Shown here: one piece after another, positions 16,951-24,461 of the stretch
Layout of the letters: each line of letters opens with the position of its first letter
Numbering within the stretch: position 1 is the first letter of the stretch
NCBI RefSeq assembly: GCF_027270315.1
Contig: NZ_CP114413.1
Span: 806,001 to 870,000, forward strand
Direction of reading: 5' to 3'
Source of the DNA: Streptomyces cinnabarinus
GTDB taxonomy: Bacteria > Actinomycetota > Actinomycetes > Streptomycetales > Streptomycetaceae
DNA length: 64,000 nt
Translations under genes and position numbers: made by a program
Notes under the pieces: generated by a model
Seen by the model: the letters and a program-made list of their open reading frames with translations, nothing else
Databases searched by the model: none
Told to the model about the DNA's origin: nothing

Positions 16951-17624
16951 CCGCCGGTCGGCCCGTCCGGGCCCGCCTGGGCCATCCGGACGATGATCTC
17001 GGCGCCCTCCTCGACCGTCTGGGTGCCCGTGCGTCCGTTGAGGTCCGTCGCGGTGAAGCCGGGCTCGACGGCGTTGATCCGCATCCGCGGGAACGCCCGC
17101 GCGTACTGCACGGTGATCATGTTGACGGCCGTTTTCGAGGCCGGGTAGGCCACGCCCGGGTAGAACTCCGGCGGCAGGTCCGGGTGGGACAGATGGGTCA
17201 GCGAGGCCAGGCCGCTGCTGACGTTGACCAGGACGGGGGCGGCGGACCGCTGGAGCAGCGGCAGGAAGGCGTGGGTGACGCGGACGACGCCGAGGACGTT
17301 CGTGTCGAACACCGTGCGCAGGACGTCGGCTGTGGTGTCCGCGGGGCCGAGGACGCTGTTGTTCTCGGCCCTTCCCTCGATGCCCGCGTTGTTGATCAGG
17401 ACGTCGAGGCCGCCCTCGGCCTCGATCGTCCTGGCCGCCTCGGCGACGGACGTGTCGTCGGTGACGTCGAGCCGCACGAAGCGTGCGCCCAGTTCCTCGG
17501 CGGCCCGGCGGCCGCGCTTCTCGTCGCGGCTGCCGACGTAGACGGTGTGGCCCGTCGCGAGGAGTCGGCGTGCGGTCTCGTGGCCCAGGCCCTTGTTGGC
17601 TCCGGTGATGAGTGTGGTGGTCAT
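16917..17624 (-). CDS. SDR family NAD(P)-dependent oxidoreductase
   Basis: The 235-residue classical short-chain dehydrogenase has the cofactor loop TGANKGLG (residues 7-14), NNAG strand, catalytic Ser in VNVSSGLASL and YPASK active-site pair. The length and the wording ITGANKGLGHETARRLLATGH are typical of the group annotated as carbonyl or quinone reductases. The Arg after the first strand (YVGSRDEKRG) favours NADPH. ATG 17624 is chosen; the frame is open to 17729, but upstream sequence is non-family. It diverges from the HTH gene starting at 17728, with about 100 bases between, a common SDR/regulator pair in Streptomyces. Confidence 0.9.
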   Translation of the reverse strand: MTTTLITGANKGLGHETARRLLATGHTVYVGSRDEKRGRRAAEELGARFVRLDVTDDTSVAEAARTIEAEGGLDVLINNAGIEGRAENNSVLGPADTTADVLRTVFDTNVLGVVRVTHAFLPLLQRSAAPVLVNVSSGLASLTHLSHPDLPPEFYPGVAYPASKTAVNMITVQYARAFPRMRINAVEPGFTATDLNGRTGTQTVEEGAEIIVRMAQAGPDGPTGGYFSAEGPLPW

Positions 17625-17727
17625 GGCCTCAAGGCTGCGGCGCGGGGGTGCGGACAGCCAGCAGTCCCCGCTTCCTGGGACTGCCGGTACCAGGCAGGCG
17701 TCCGGCGGACGGTGTTCACTGAGGACC

Positions 17728-18567
17728 ATGACGGCGACGGAGTTCGGACGGGCGCTGCGGCGGTGGCGGGACCGGGTCGCGCCCGGTACGGCCGGGCTGC
17801 CGGCCGGGGGTCAGCGGCGGGCGGCCGGGCTGCGCCGCGAGGAGCTGGCACTGCTCGCGGGGATCTCCGTGGACTATGTGACCCGCCTCGAACAGGGCCG
17901 GGCGGTCCATCCGTCGGCGCAGGTGGTGGAGGCGCTCGCCCGTGCGCTGCGGCTATCGACGGACGAGCGGGCGTATCTGTTCCGGCTGGCCGGTCTGGTG
18001 CCGCCGGGGCCGGAGTCGGTGCCCGGGTATCTCACGCCCAGCGTGCAGCGGCTGCTGGACCGGCTCGTGGGCGTTCCCGTCGGGGTGTACGACGCCATGT
18101 GGGACCTGCTGCTGGCCAACCCGTTGTACGCGGCGCTGATGGGCGACCCGTCCGGGCTGCGGGGCTTCGAACGCAACGGTGTGTGGCGCAACTTCCTCGG
18201 TTCGGGCAGCCGGGTGCGCCAGACGCCTCAGGAGCGGCGGGAGTTCCTGGCCGCGCTGGTCGGCGATCTGCGCACGACGGTGGCCCGGTATCCGGCGGAC
18301 CGCCGACTGCTGCGCCTGGTCGAGGAGTTGCGCACGAACAGCGGGCTGTTCGCCGAGCTGTGGGACAGCGGCGCGGTGGGCGCGCAGCCGGGCGGGCACA
18401 AGACGATCGAGCATCCGCAGGTGGGGCCGTTGACGCTGGACTGCGACATCCTCACGGTGACCGGCAGCGATCTGCGGATCATGGTCTATACGGCGGAGCC
18501 GGGCACCGAGGACGCCGAACGGCTCGCGCTGCTCGGGGTCCTCGGCACGCAGTCACTGGTGGGTTAG
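17728..18567 (+). CDS. Helix-turn-helix transcriptional regulator (XRE, MmyB-like ligand domain)
   Basis: The 279-residue protein has an N-terminal XRE HTH (about residues 10-80: RRAAGLRREELALLAGISVD, YVTRLEQGRAVHPSAQVVEA) and a MmyB-like PAS-type C-terminal domain (about 110-275: VYDAMWDLLLANPLYAALMG, HKTIEHPQVGPLTLDCD). This large actinobacterial family commonly regulates a divergent oxidoreductase gene, here the SDR. The ligand is unknown; fatty acids have been seen in the MmyB structure. ATG 17728 follows GAGGACC. Its 3' end overlaps the convergent ROK gene by 15 bases. Confidence 0.9.
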   Translation: MTATEFGRALRRWRDRVAPGTAGLPAGGQRRAAGLRREELALLAGISVDYVTRLEQGRAVHPSAQVVEALARALRLSTDERAYLFRLAGLVPPGPESVPGYLTPSVQRLLDRLVGVPVGVYDAMWDLLLANPLYAALMGDPSGLRGFERNGVWRNFLGSGSRVRQTPQERREFLAALVGDLRTTVARYPADRRLLRLVEELRTNSGLFAELWDSGAVGAQPGGHKTIEHPQVGPLTLDCDILTVTGSDLRIMVYTAEPGTEDAERLALLGVLGTQSLVG

Positions 18568-19797
18568 CGCGCGCAGCGGGTCGTCCAGGACCGGCTGCCA
18601 GGCCAGTTCGGCGGCGCCCACCAGGCTGTTGTGGTCCAGGGTGCAGGCCAGGATCGGTACGCCGCCGCTCTGGCCCCACAGGCTGCGGTCGGCGACCACC
18701 GCGCGCAGTCGTCCGGGGTCGGCGTCCAGGAGGGTGCGGTGGAGTCCGCCGAGGATGATGCGGTCCGGGTTGAGGATGTTCACCAGACCGGCCAGTCCCA
18801 GGCCGAGCCGGTCGATGAGTTCCTCGGCGGCCGTGCGGACGGTCGGGTCGTCGTAGTGGTGCCGGATCAGGTCGTTGGCCTGTTGCAACAGCGACACCTC
18901 GGGGCCCGGGTCGCGGCCCGCTGCGGTGAGCAGGGCCAGCGGGTCGGCCTCGACGTCCAGGCAGCCGCGGCTGCCGCAGTGGCAGGGGCGGCCCTCGGGG
19001 TTCACGGTGAGGTGGCCGACCTCCAGGGCGAGCCCCGAACTCCCGGTGTGCAGCCGCCCGTCGAGGACCAGCGCGCCGCCGACGCCCCGGTGCCCGGTGG
19101 CCACGCACAGCAGGTCCCGGGAGCCGCGGCCCGCGCCGTGCCGGTGCTCGGCGAGCGCGGCGAGGTTGACGTCGTTGGCGGCGAACGCCGGGCCGGTGAT
19201 ACCCGCGGCCCGCACGCACTCGGCGAAGATCGGGCGCACCGGTGCGCCCACGGGCCATGCCAGGTGCAGGGGGTTCAGGGCGAGCCCGTCGGGTTCGGCG
19301 ACCGCAGAGGGCACGGCGAGTCCCGCGCCCACACAGCGCCGGCCGGTCGTGCGCAGCAGCTCGGCGCCCGCCTCCACGACCGATCCGAGGACCTTCGCCG
19401 GGTCGGCGTCGACGGTCTCACGGCCCGCGGCGGTCGCGGCGATCCGCCCGCCGAGCCCGACCAGCGCGGCCCGGAAGCCGTCGGCGTGCACCTGGGCGGC
19501 GAGGACCACGGGCCCGTCCCCGGCGACTTCGAGGCGGTGCGAGGGACGGCCCTGCGATCCGGCCGCCGCGCCGGGCCGGGCGTCGACCCGGATCAGCCCC
19601 AGCGCCTCCAGCTCGGCGGCGACAGCGCCCGCCGTGGCCCGGGTCACACCCAGTTCCGCGGTGAGCACGGCCCGGGTCGGGGCGCGACCGGTGTGCACGA
19701 GCTCCAGTGCGGGCCCGAGCGCACCGCGCCCCCGGTCCAACCGCGTCCTTGAGGTGGTCCCTTCCCCCGCCGGCCGGGGGTCAGCCTTGCCGCTCAT
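18553..19797 (-). CDS. ROK family transcriptional regulator/sugar kinase-like protein
   Basis: The 414-residue protein has an N-terminal winged HTH (about residues 30-85: TRAVLTAELGVTRATAGAVA, AELEALGLIRV) followed by an actin-like ROK domain. The zinc-binding segment CHCGSRGCLDVEA is present, as is the phosphate loop GHRGVGGALVLDG. HTH-bearing ROK proteins (NagC/XylR-like) repress sugar genes and respond to sugars or sugar phosphates. No sugar operon is adjacent, so the regulon is unknown. The ATG at 19797 lies 36 bases from the end of the alkB-like gene on the same strand. Confidence 0.88.
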   Translation of the reverse strand: MSGKADPRPAGEGTTSRTRLDRGRGALGPALELVHTGRAPTRAVLTAELGVTRATAGAVAAELEALGLIRVDARPGAAAGSQGRPSHRLEVAGDGPVVLAAQVHADGFRAALVGLGGRIAATAAGRETVDADPAKVLGSVVEAGAELLRTTGRRCVGAGLAVPSAVAEPDGLALNPLHLAWPVGAPVRPIFAECVRAAGITGPAFAANDVNLAALAEHRHGAGRGSRDLLCVATGHRGVGGALVLDGRLHTGSSGLALEVGHLTVNPEGRPCHCGSRGCLDVEADPLALLTAAGRDPGPEVSLLQQANDLIRHHYDDPTVRTAAEELIDRLGLGLAGLVNILNPDRIILGGLHRTLLDADPGRLRAVVADRSLWGQSGGVPILACTLDHNSLVGAAELAWQPVLDDPLRALTHQ

Positions 19798-19833
19798 GAG
19801 GGCGAGTCTCCCATGATCCGCAGGTGCGATGAC

Positions 19834-20475
19834 CTACCGGCCACTGACTCTGAGCGTGACGTTCAACCGCCCGGCCAGTCCCAACTCGGGCGGCCCGGTG
19901 CCCGGGTGCACCCGGGGGACGCCGTGATAGGCGAGCCGGGACGCTCCCCCGAACACGAACAGGTCGCCGCTGCGCAGCTCCACATCCGTGTACGGACGGG
20001 CCCGCGTCCCGGTGTTCCCGAACCGGAAGACACAGGTGTCGCCGAGGCTCAGCGACACCACGGGCGCGTCCGCCTCCTCGTCGCTGTCGCGGTGCATGCC
20101 CATGCGGGCGTCGGCGTCGTAGAAGTTGATCAGCGCGATGTCGTACGGCGGTGTTCCGGTGCCCAGCGCGTCCCGGACCGCTCGCCGTGCCAGCTCCCCC
20201 AGCCAGTCCGGGAACGGTTTCACCGGGGCGCCGTCGCCGTCGACGACGGTGCGGGCGTAGCCGTACGGGTACCAGTGCCAGCCGAGGCAGACCTGGCGTG
20301 CGGTCATGGTGCCGCCGCCCGGGGTGCGCACCGTGCGCAGTCCCGCGGGCGGGCGGGACCACTCCCGGCAGGCCGCGAGCAGCTCGCGCTGCCGGTCCGC
20401 GTCCAGCCAGTCCGGCACATGCACCGCACCCGGCGCGATCGTCGTCCTGGACCTGGGGAACAGCTCGGCGTCCAT
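19834..20475 (-). CDS. alkB: Alpha-ketoglutarate-dependent dioxygenase AlkB-like protein
   Basis: The 213-residue Fe(II)/2-oxoglutarate dioxygenase of the AlkB family repairs alkylated DNA or RNA by oxidative demethylation. The iron ligands are visible: HxD in GMHRDSDEEADAPVVSLSLG, and the distal His in SRLAYHGVPRV. The 2-oxoglutarate arginines are in GLAGRLNVTLRVSGR. A nucleotide-recognition lid with WHWYPYGYAR precedes them. ATG 20475 has GGGAGGA at a good distance. It diverges from the rRNA methyltransferase-like gene with only 54 bases between, so the two may share a promoter region. Confidence 0.9.
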   Translation of the reverse strand: MDAELFPRSRTTIAPGAVHVPDWLDADRQRELLAACREWSRPPAGLRTVRTPGGGTMTARQVCLGWHWYPYGYARTVVDGDGAPVKPFPDWLGELARRAVRDALGTGTPPYDIALINFYDADARMGMHRDSDEEADAPVVSLSLGDTCVFRFGNTGTRARPYTDVELRSGDLFVFGGASRLAYHGVPRVHPGTGPPELGLAGRLNVTLRVSGR

Positions 20476-20529
20476 GGGCCCATCCTCCCTGAGCTGGGGC
20501 TCGGCCGGCTCGGCTAGCCTTGACGCACG

Positions 20530-21690
20530 ATGAACGACCGTATGACGACGCCCTGGGGCCAGATCGCCCTGACCCGTTTCCCCGAGGACCCGCGCGACCG
20601 GCTGCGGGCCTGGGACGCCTCCGACGAGTACCTCCTCAGGCATCTCGCGGAGCAGGAGCGGGAGGGGGAGCAGCGGATCCCGCTGTCCGGCACGGTCGTG
20701 GTGGTCGGGGACCGCTGGGGCGCACTGGTGACGGCGCTGGCGGCGCACCGGCCGGTGCAGATCACCGACTCCCACCTCGCCCAGGAGGCGACCCGGGCGA
20801 ACCTGGCCGGGGCCGGGGTCGAGCCCGGCGCGGTGCGGCTGCTCACCACCCAGGACCCGCCGCCCGAGCGGATCGACGTGCTGCTGGTGCGGATCCCCAA
20901 GAGCCTCGCGCTGCTGGAGGACCAGCTGTTCCGGCTGGCGCCCGCCCTGCACGCGGGCACGGTCGTGGTCGGCACCGGCATGGTGAAGGAGATCCACACC
21001 TCGACGCTGAAGCTGTTCGAGCGGATCATCGGACCGACCCGGACCTCGCTGGCGGAAAAGAAGGCCCGGCTGATCTTCAGCACCCCGGATCCGGCGCTGG
21101 AGCGCGCCGCCAACCCGTGGCCGTACGGCTACGCGCTACCGGACGACATCGGCGCGGTCTCCGGCCGTACGGTCGTCAATCACGCGGGCGTGTTCTGCGC
21201 GGACCGGCTCGACATCGGCACCCGGTTCTTCCTCGGGCACCTGCCGGACAGCCGGGGCGGGCGGGTGGTGGACCTCGGCTGCGGCAACGGCGTGGTCGGT
21301 ACAGCGGTGGCGCTGGCCGATCCGGCGGCCGAGGTGCTGTTCGTCGACGAGTCCTTCCAGGCGGTGGCCTCCGCGGAGGCGACGTACAAGGCGAACGGGG
21401 TGCCGGGGCACGCCGAGTTCCGGGTGGGCGACGGGCTGGCCGGGGTGCCCGCCGGAAGTGTCGACCTGGTGCTGAACAACCCGCCGTTCCACTCCCACCA
21501 GGCGACGACCGACGCCACGGCGTGGCGGATGTTCACGGGGGCGAAGCGGGCACTGAAGCCCGGCGGCGAGATGTGGGTGGTCGGCAACCGCCATCTCGGC
21601 TACCACGTCAAGCTGCGCCGCCTGTTCGGCAACTGCCAACTGGTGTCCGGCGACCCGAAGTTCGTGATCCTGAAGGCGGTCAAGCGCTAG
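20530..21690 (+). CDS. Class I SAM-dependent methyltransferase (RlmG/RsmC-like, 16S/23S rRNA guanine-N2 type)
   Basis: The 386-residue protein has two tandem Rossmann-like domains, as in RlmG and RsmC. The N-terminal half (about 1-190) is degenerate. The C-terminal half carries the SAM loop VVDLGCGNGVVG, the catalytic NNPPFHSH motif (N-x-PPF type, acting on the exocyclic amine of guanine), and KPGGEMWVVGNRHLGYH. These features are specific to the RlmG/RsmC group; which G is modified cannot be told. An ATG at 20542 is an alternative start. Its 3' end overlaps the convergent aldolase gene by 11 bases. Confidence 0.85.
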   Translation: MNDRMTTPWGQIALTRFPEDPRDRLRAWDASDEYLLRHLAEQEREGEQRIPLSGTVVVVGDRWGALVTALAAHRPVQITDSHLAQEATRANLAGAGVEPGAVRLLTTQDPPPERIDVLLVRIPKSLALLEDQLFRLAPALHAGTVVVGTGMVKEIHTSTLKLFERIIGPTRTSLAEKKARLIFSTPDPALERAANPWPYGYALPDDIGAVSGRTVVNHAGVFCADRLDIGTRFFLGHLPDSRGGRVVDLGCGNGVVGTAVALADPAAEVLFVDESFQAVASAEATYKANGVPGHAEFRVGDGLAGVPAGSVDLVLNNPPFHSHQATTDATAWRMFTGAKRALKPGGEMWVVGNRHLGYHVKLRRLFGNCQLVSGDPKFVILKAVKR

Positions 21691-22534
21691 TCAGGGTGCC
21701 GATGATCCCGGCCACCGCCATCACCATCGCCTCCCTCCCGACGCTCAGGTACGTGCGGGAGTCCACCGCCTCCGGGTTCGCCGCGAGGTAGGTGCGGATC
21801 GCGCCGGTCATGGCGAGATTGAGGGCGGTGCCGATGTTGACCTTGGCGATGCCCCCGGCGACGGCCGACCTCAGTTCGGGGTCGGGGACGCCGGAGGAGC
21901 CGTGCAGGACGAGCGGCACGTCCAGGATGGCGGCGAGGCGTTTGAGACGCTCGTGGTCGAGGGCGGCGGTGCGGGTCGTCATGGCGTGGCTGCTGCCGAT
22001 CGCCACGGCCAGCGCGTCGACACCGGAGTCGGTGACGAAGGCGCGGGCCTCGGCGGGGTCGGTGCGGGCGCCGGGGGCGTGGGCATCGAGGGCGGGCTGT
22101 CCCGCCTTGCCGCCGATCTGGCCCAACTCGGCCTCGATCCACAGCCCTTGGGCGTGGGCCCAGTCGGCGGCGGCCCGGGTCGCGGCGAGGTTGTCGGCGT
22201 AGGGCAGCCGGGCCGCGTCGTACATCACGGAGCTGAATCCGGCGCCGGGCGCCTGGCGCAGCAGGTCGTCGCTCTGCACGTGGTCCAGGTGCAACGCGAC
22301 GGGTACGGCGGCCCGTTCGGCGGCGGCCACGGCGGCGCGGGCGAGCGGGAGGAGTCTGCCGTAGCGGAACTTGACGGCGTTCTCGCTGACTTGGAGGACC
22401 ACGGGGGCCCCGGCGGATTCGGCGCCCGCGATGACGGCCTCGATGTGTTCGAGGGTGATGATGTTGAAGGCGGCCACGGCCCGGTGCCGCGCGGCGGCGC
22501 CGGTGACGAGTTCGCCGGTGGTGACGAGGGGCAC
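21680..22534 (-). CDS. Class II (zinc) ketose-bisphosphate aldolase, KbaY/GatY-like
   Basis: The 284-residue TIM-barrel aldolase starts VPLVTTGELVTGAAARHRA with AFNIITLEHIEAVI. Zinc or catalytic residues typical of class II aldolases are seen: LHLDHVQSDD (Asp/His), EAELGQIGG (Glu) and LHGSSGVPDPEL (His), with IAKVNIGTALN for phosphate binding. Members cleave fructose- or tagatose-1,6-bisphosphate. Its neighbour, a sugar-isomerase-domain protein, favours the tagatose/galactosamine type. GTG 22534 has GGAAGGA eight bases upstream. It lies 47 bases after the SIS gene in the same operon. Confidence 0.85.
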   Translation of the reverse strand: MPLVTTGELVTGAAARHRAVAAFNIITLEHIEAVIAGAESAGAPVVLQVSENAVKFRYGRLLPLARAAVAAAERAAVPVALHLDHVQSDDLLRQAPGAGFSSVMYDAARLPYADNLAATRAAADWAHAQGLWIEAELGQIGGKAGQPALDAHAPGARTDPAEARAFVTDSGVDALAVAIGSSHAMTTRTAALDHERLKRLAAILDVPLVLHGSSGVPDPELRSAVAGGIAKVNIGTALNLAMTGAIRTYLAANPEAVDSRTYLSVGREAMVMAVAGIIGTLTSA

Positions 22535-22581
22535 GGCTGGTCCTTCCGTGAGCGTCGGGGGCGCGGGGGACTTCGGCCGCG

Positions 22582-23466
22582 TCAGGGGGCGAGGATCACC
22601 GAGCGGGTGAGGTGGCGCGGCTGGTCCGGGTCGAGACCGCGGGCCTGGGCGACGGCGACCGCGAGACGCTGGGCACGGACCAGTTCGGCGAGCGGGTCGA
22701 GGGTGCTCGCCACCCAGGTGCCGCCGGTGGCGCGGACCTGTTCCGCGAGGCCCTCGGGGGGCTCGCCGAGCATCCAGGTGGCGGTGCCCTCCGTGGTGAT
22801 GCTGATGGGGCCGTGCCGGTACTCCATCGCCGGGTAGGACTCGGTCCACGCCTGCGCGGCCTCGCGCATCTTCAGCGCGGCCTCATGGGCGAGCCCTACG
22901 GTCCAGCCGCGGCCGAGGAAGGTGAACTGCGCGCTGTCGACGAGCCCTTGGGACAGCGGGGCGGCCAGCGCGGCACGGGCGTCGGTGACGACCGACTCGG
23001 TGTGCAGTCCGAGGTGGGCGCGGAGCAGGGTGAGCGCGGTGGTGGCGAACCGGGTCTGCACCACGGAGCGTTCGTCGGCGTAGTCGAGGACGAGGAGGTG
23101 ATCGGCGGCCGTCATGACGGGCGTCTCCGGGTCGGCGGTGATCGCGGTGGTGCGGGTGCGGCCGCCCGTCAACTCCCCCAGGAGTTGCAGCACTTCGGTC
23201 GTGGTGCCGGAGCGGCTCAGGGCGATGACCCGGTCGTAGGCGCGGGCGCGCGGGAACTCCGAGGCGGCGAAGGCGTCCGTCTCGCCCTGGCCCGCGCCCT
23301 CGCGCAGCGCGGCGGCGGACTGCGCCATGAAGTACGAGGTGCCGCAGCCGACGATCGCGACCCGCTCCCCCGGCGCCGGCAGGGCTCCGCCGTGCGCCGG
23401 CGCCTGGAGCGCGGCCCGGGTCCAGCACTCGGGCTGGCTCGCCAGCTCCTCCTCGACATGGGTCAT
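22582..23466 (-). CDS. SIS-domain sugar isomerase-like protein (AgaS-like)
   Basis: The 294-residue protein has two sugar-isomerase (SIS) domains. The first carries VAIVGCGTSYFMAQSAAALR and IALSRSGTTTEVLQLLGEL (phosphosugar-binding Ser/Thr). The second carries FLGRGWTVGLAHEAALKMRE and ESYPAMEYRHGPISI. AgaS-like proteins convert galactosamine- or glucosamine-6-phosphate to ketose phosphates by deamination/isomerisation. With the class II aldolase after it and an AgaR-like regulator diverging, this suggests an amino-sugar or ketose catabolic locus. ATG 23466 lies seven bases after GGGGAGGG; the GTG six bases upstream is less likely. Confidence 0.85.
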   Translation of the reverse strand: MTHVEEELASQPECWTRAALQAPAHGGALPAPGERVAIVGCGTSYFMAQSAAALREGAGQGETDAFAASEFPRARAYDRVIALSRSGTTTEVLQLLGELTGGRTRTTAITADPETPVMTAADHLLVLDYADERSVVQTRFATTALTLLRAHLGLHTESVVTDARAALAAPLSQGLVDSAQFTFLGRGWTVGLAHEAALKMREAAQAWTESYPAMEYRHGPISITTEGTATWMLGEPPEGLAEQVRATGGTWVASTLDPLAELVRAQRLAVAVAQARGLDPDQPRHLTRSVILAP

Positions 23467-23524
23467 GCCCACCCCTCCCCTGATCGCTCAACCCTGGGTT
23501 TGCTTTTTCTTGCAAGATATAGCG

Positions 23525-23554
23525 AGCTTTCGAGCAGAATCAAGCATTCGAGCT
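23525..23554 (+). promoter_or_regulatory. Direct-repeat operator candidate between the SIS/aldolase operon and the AgaR-like gene
   Basis: AGCTTTCGAGCA (23525-23536) and AGCATTCGAGCT (23543-23554) are near-identical and 18 bases apart. They lie in the 137-base AT-richer divergent region 23467-23603. A weaker similar stretch, TGCTTTTTCTTGCA, lies upstream. DeoR/AgaR-type repressors bind such direct repeats, so this is the likely control site for both directions. Confidence 0.5.
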
Positions 23555-23603
23555 CAACGTGGGTGCGCTAGGGTCGCCGGGAGATCGAAGAACGGAGGCG
23601 CGG

Positions 23604-24383
23604 ATGTCGCGCGACGCCCGCTGGAAGGCCCTGCTGGAACTGCTCGTCGAGCGCGGCCGTCTCGACGTCGAGCAGGCCGCCGCCGAGCTGTCGGTCTCCG
23701 CCGCCACCATCCGGCGTGACTTCGACCAGCTGGCCGAGCAGCAGATGCTGGTGCGCACCCGGGGCGGCGCGGTCGTGCACGGCGTCTCCTACGAGCTGCC
23801 GCTGCGCTACAAGACCGCCCGGCACGCCTCGGAGAAGGAGCGCATCGCCAAGGCGGTGGCCGCGCTGGTCTCCCCCGGCGAGGCCGTCGGGCTGACCGGC
23901 GGCACGACGACGACCGAGGTGGCCCGCGCGCTGGCCGTGCGCGGCGATCTGGCCTCCGGTTCACCCGCGCTGACCGTGGTCACCAACGCGCTGAACATCG
24001 CCAACGAACTCGCCGTGCGGCCCCAGTTCAAGATCGTGGTGACCGGCGGGGTCGCGCGGGCACAGTCGTACGAGCTGATCGGGCCGCTCGCGGACGGGGT
24101 GCTCGGGCAGATCACCCTCGATGTGGCGGTGCTCGGCGTGGTCGCCTTCGACGTCGCGCACGGGGCGGCCGCCAATGACGAGGCGGAGGCCGCGATCAAC
24201 CGGCTTCTGTGCGAGCGGGCCGGGCGGGTGATCGTGGCCGCGGACTCCAGCAAGCTGGGCCGCCGGGCGTTCGCCCGGATCTGCGCCGCCGACGCCGTGG
24301 ACACCCTGGTCACCGACTCGGCGGCCGGGGACGACACCGTGCGGCGCTTCACGGAGGCGGGTATCGAGGTCGTCACGGTCTGA
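23604..24383 (+). CDS. DeoR/GlpR (AgaR-like) transcriptional regulator
   Basis: The 259-residue protein has a DeoR HTH (about residues 5-60: LELLVERGRLDVEQAAAELS, VSAATIRRDFDQLAEQQMLV) and a DeoRC sensor domain with GLTGGTTTTEVARAL, VVTGGVARAQSYELIGPLA and VAADSSKLGRRAF. It most likely represses the divergent SIS/aldolase operon and responds to a phosphosugar. ATG 23604 lies seven bases after GGAGG. The second DeoR-type protein (7490-8323) shares its layout but not its neighbourhood. Confidence 0.9.
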   Translation: MSRDARWKALLELLVERGRLDVEQAAAELSVSAATIRRDFDQLAEQQMLVRTRGGAVVHGVSYELPLRYKTARHASEKERIAKAVAALVSPGEAVGLTGGTTTTEVARALAVRGDLASGSPALTVVTNALNIANELAVRPQFKIVVTGGVARAQSYELIGPLADGVLGQITLDVAVLGVVAFDVAHGAAANDEAEAAINRLLCERAGRVIVAADSSKLGRRAFARICAADAVDTLVTDSAAGDDTVRRFTEAGIEVVTV

Positions 24384-24461
24384 CGCCGTTGTGCGCCCAC
24401 GGGCCCCTTCTTTCCACCTAGGCTGGTGCCGAGGCGGTGTCGGGGGAACAGGGAGGCTGCG

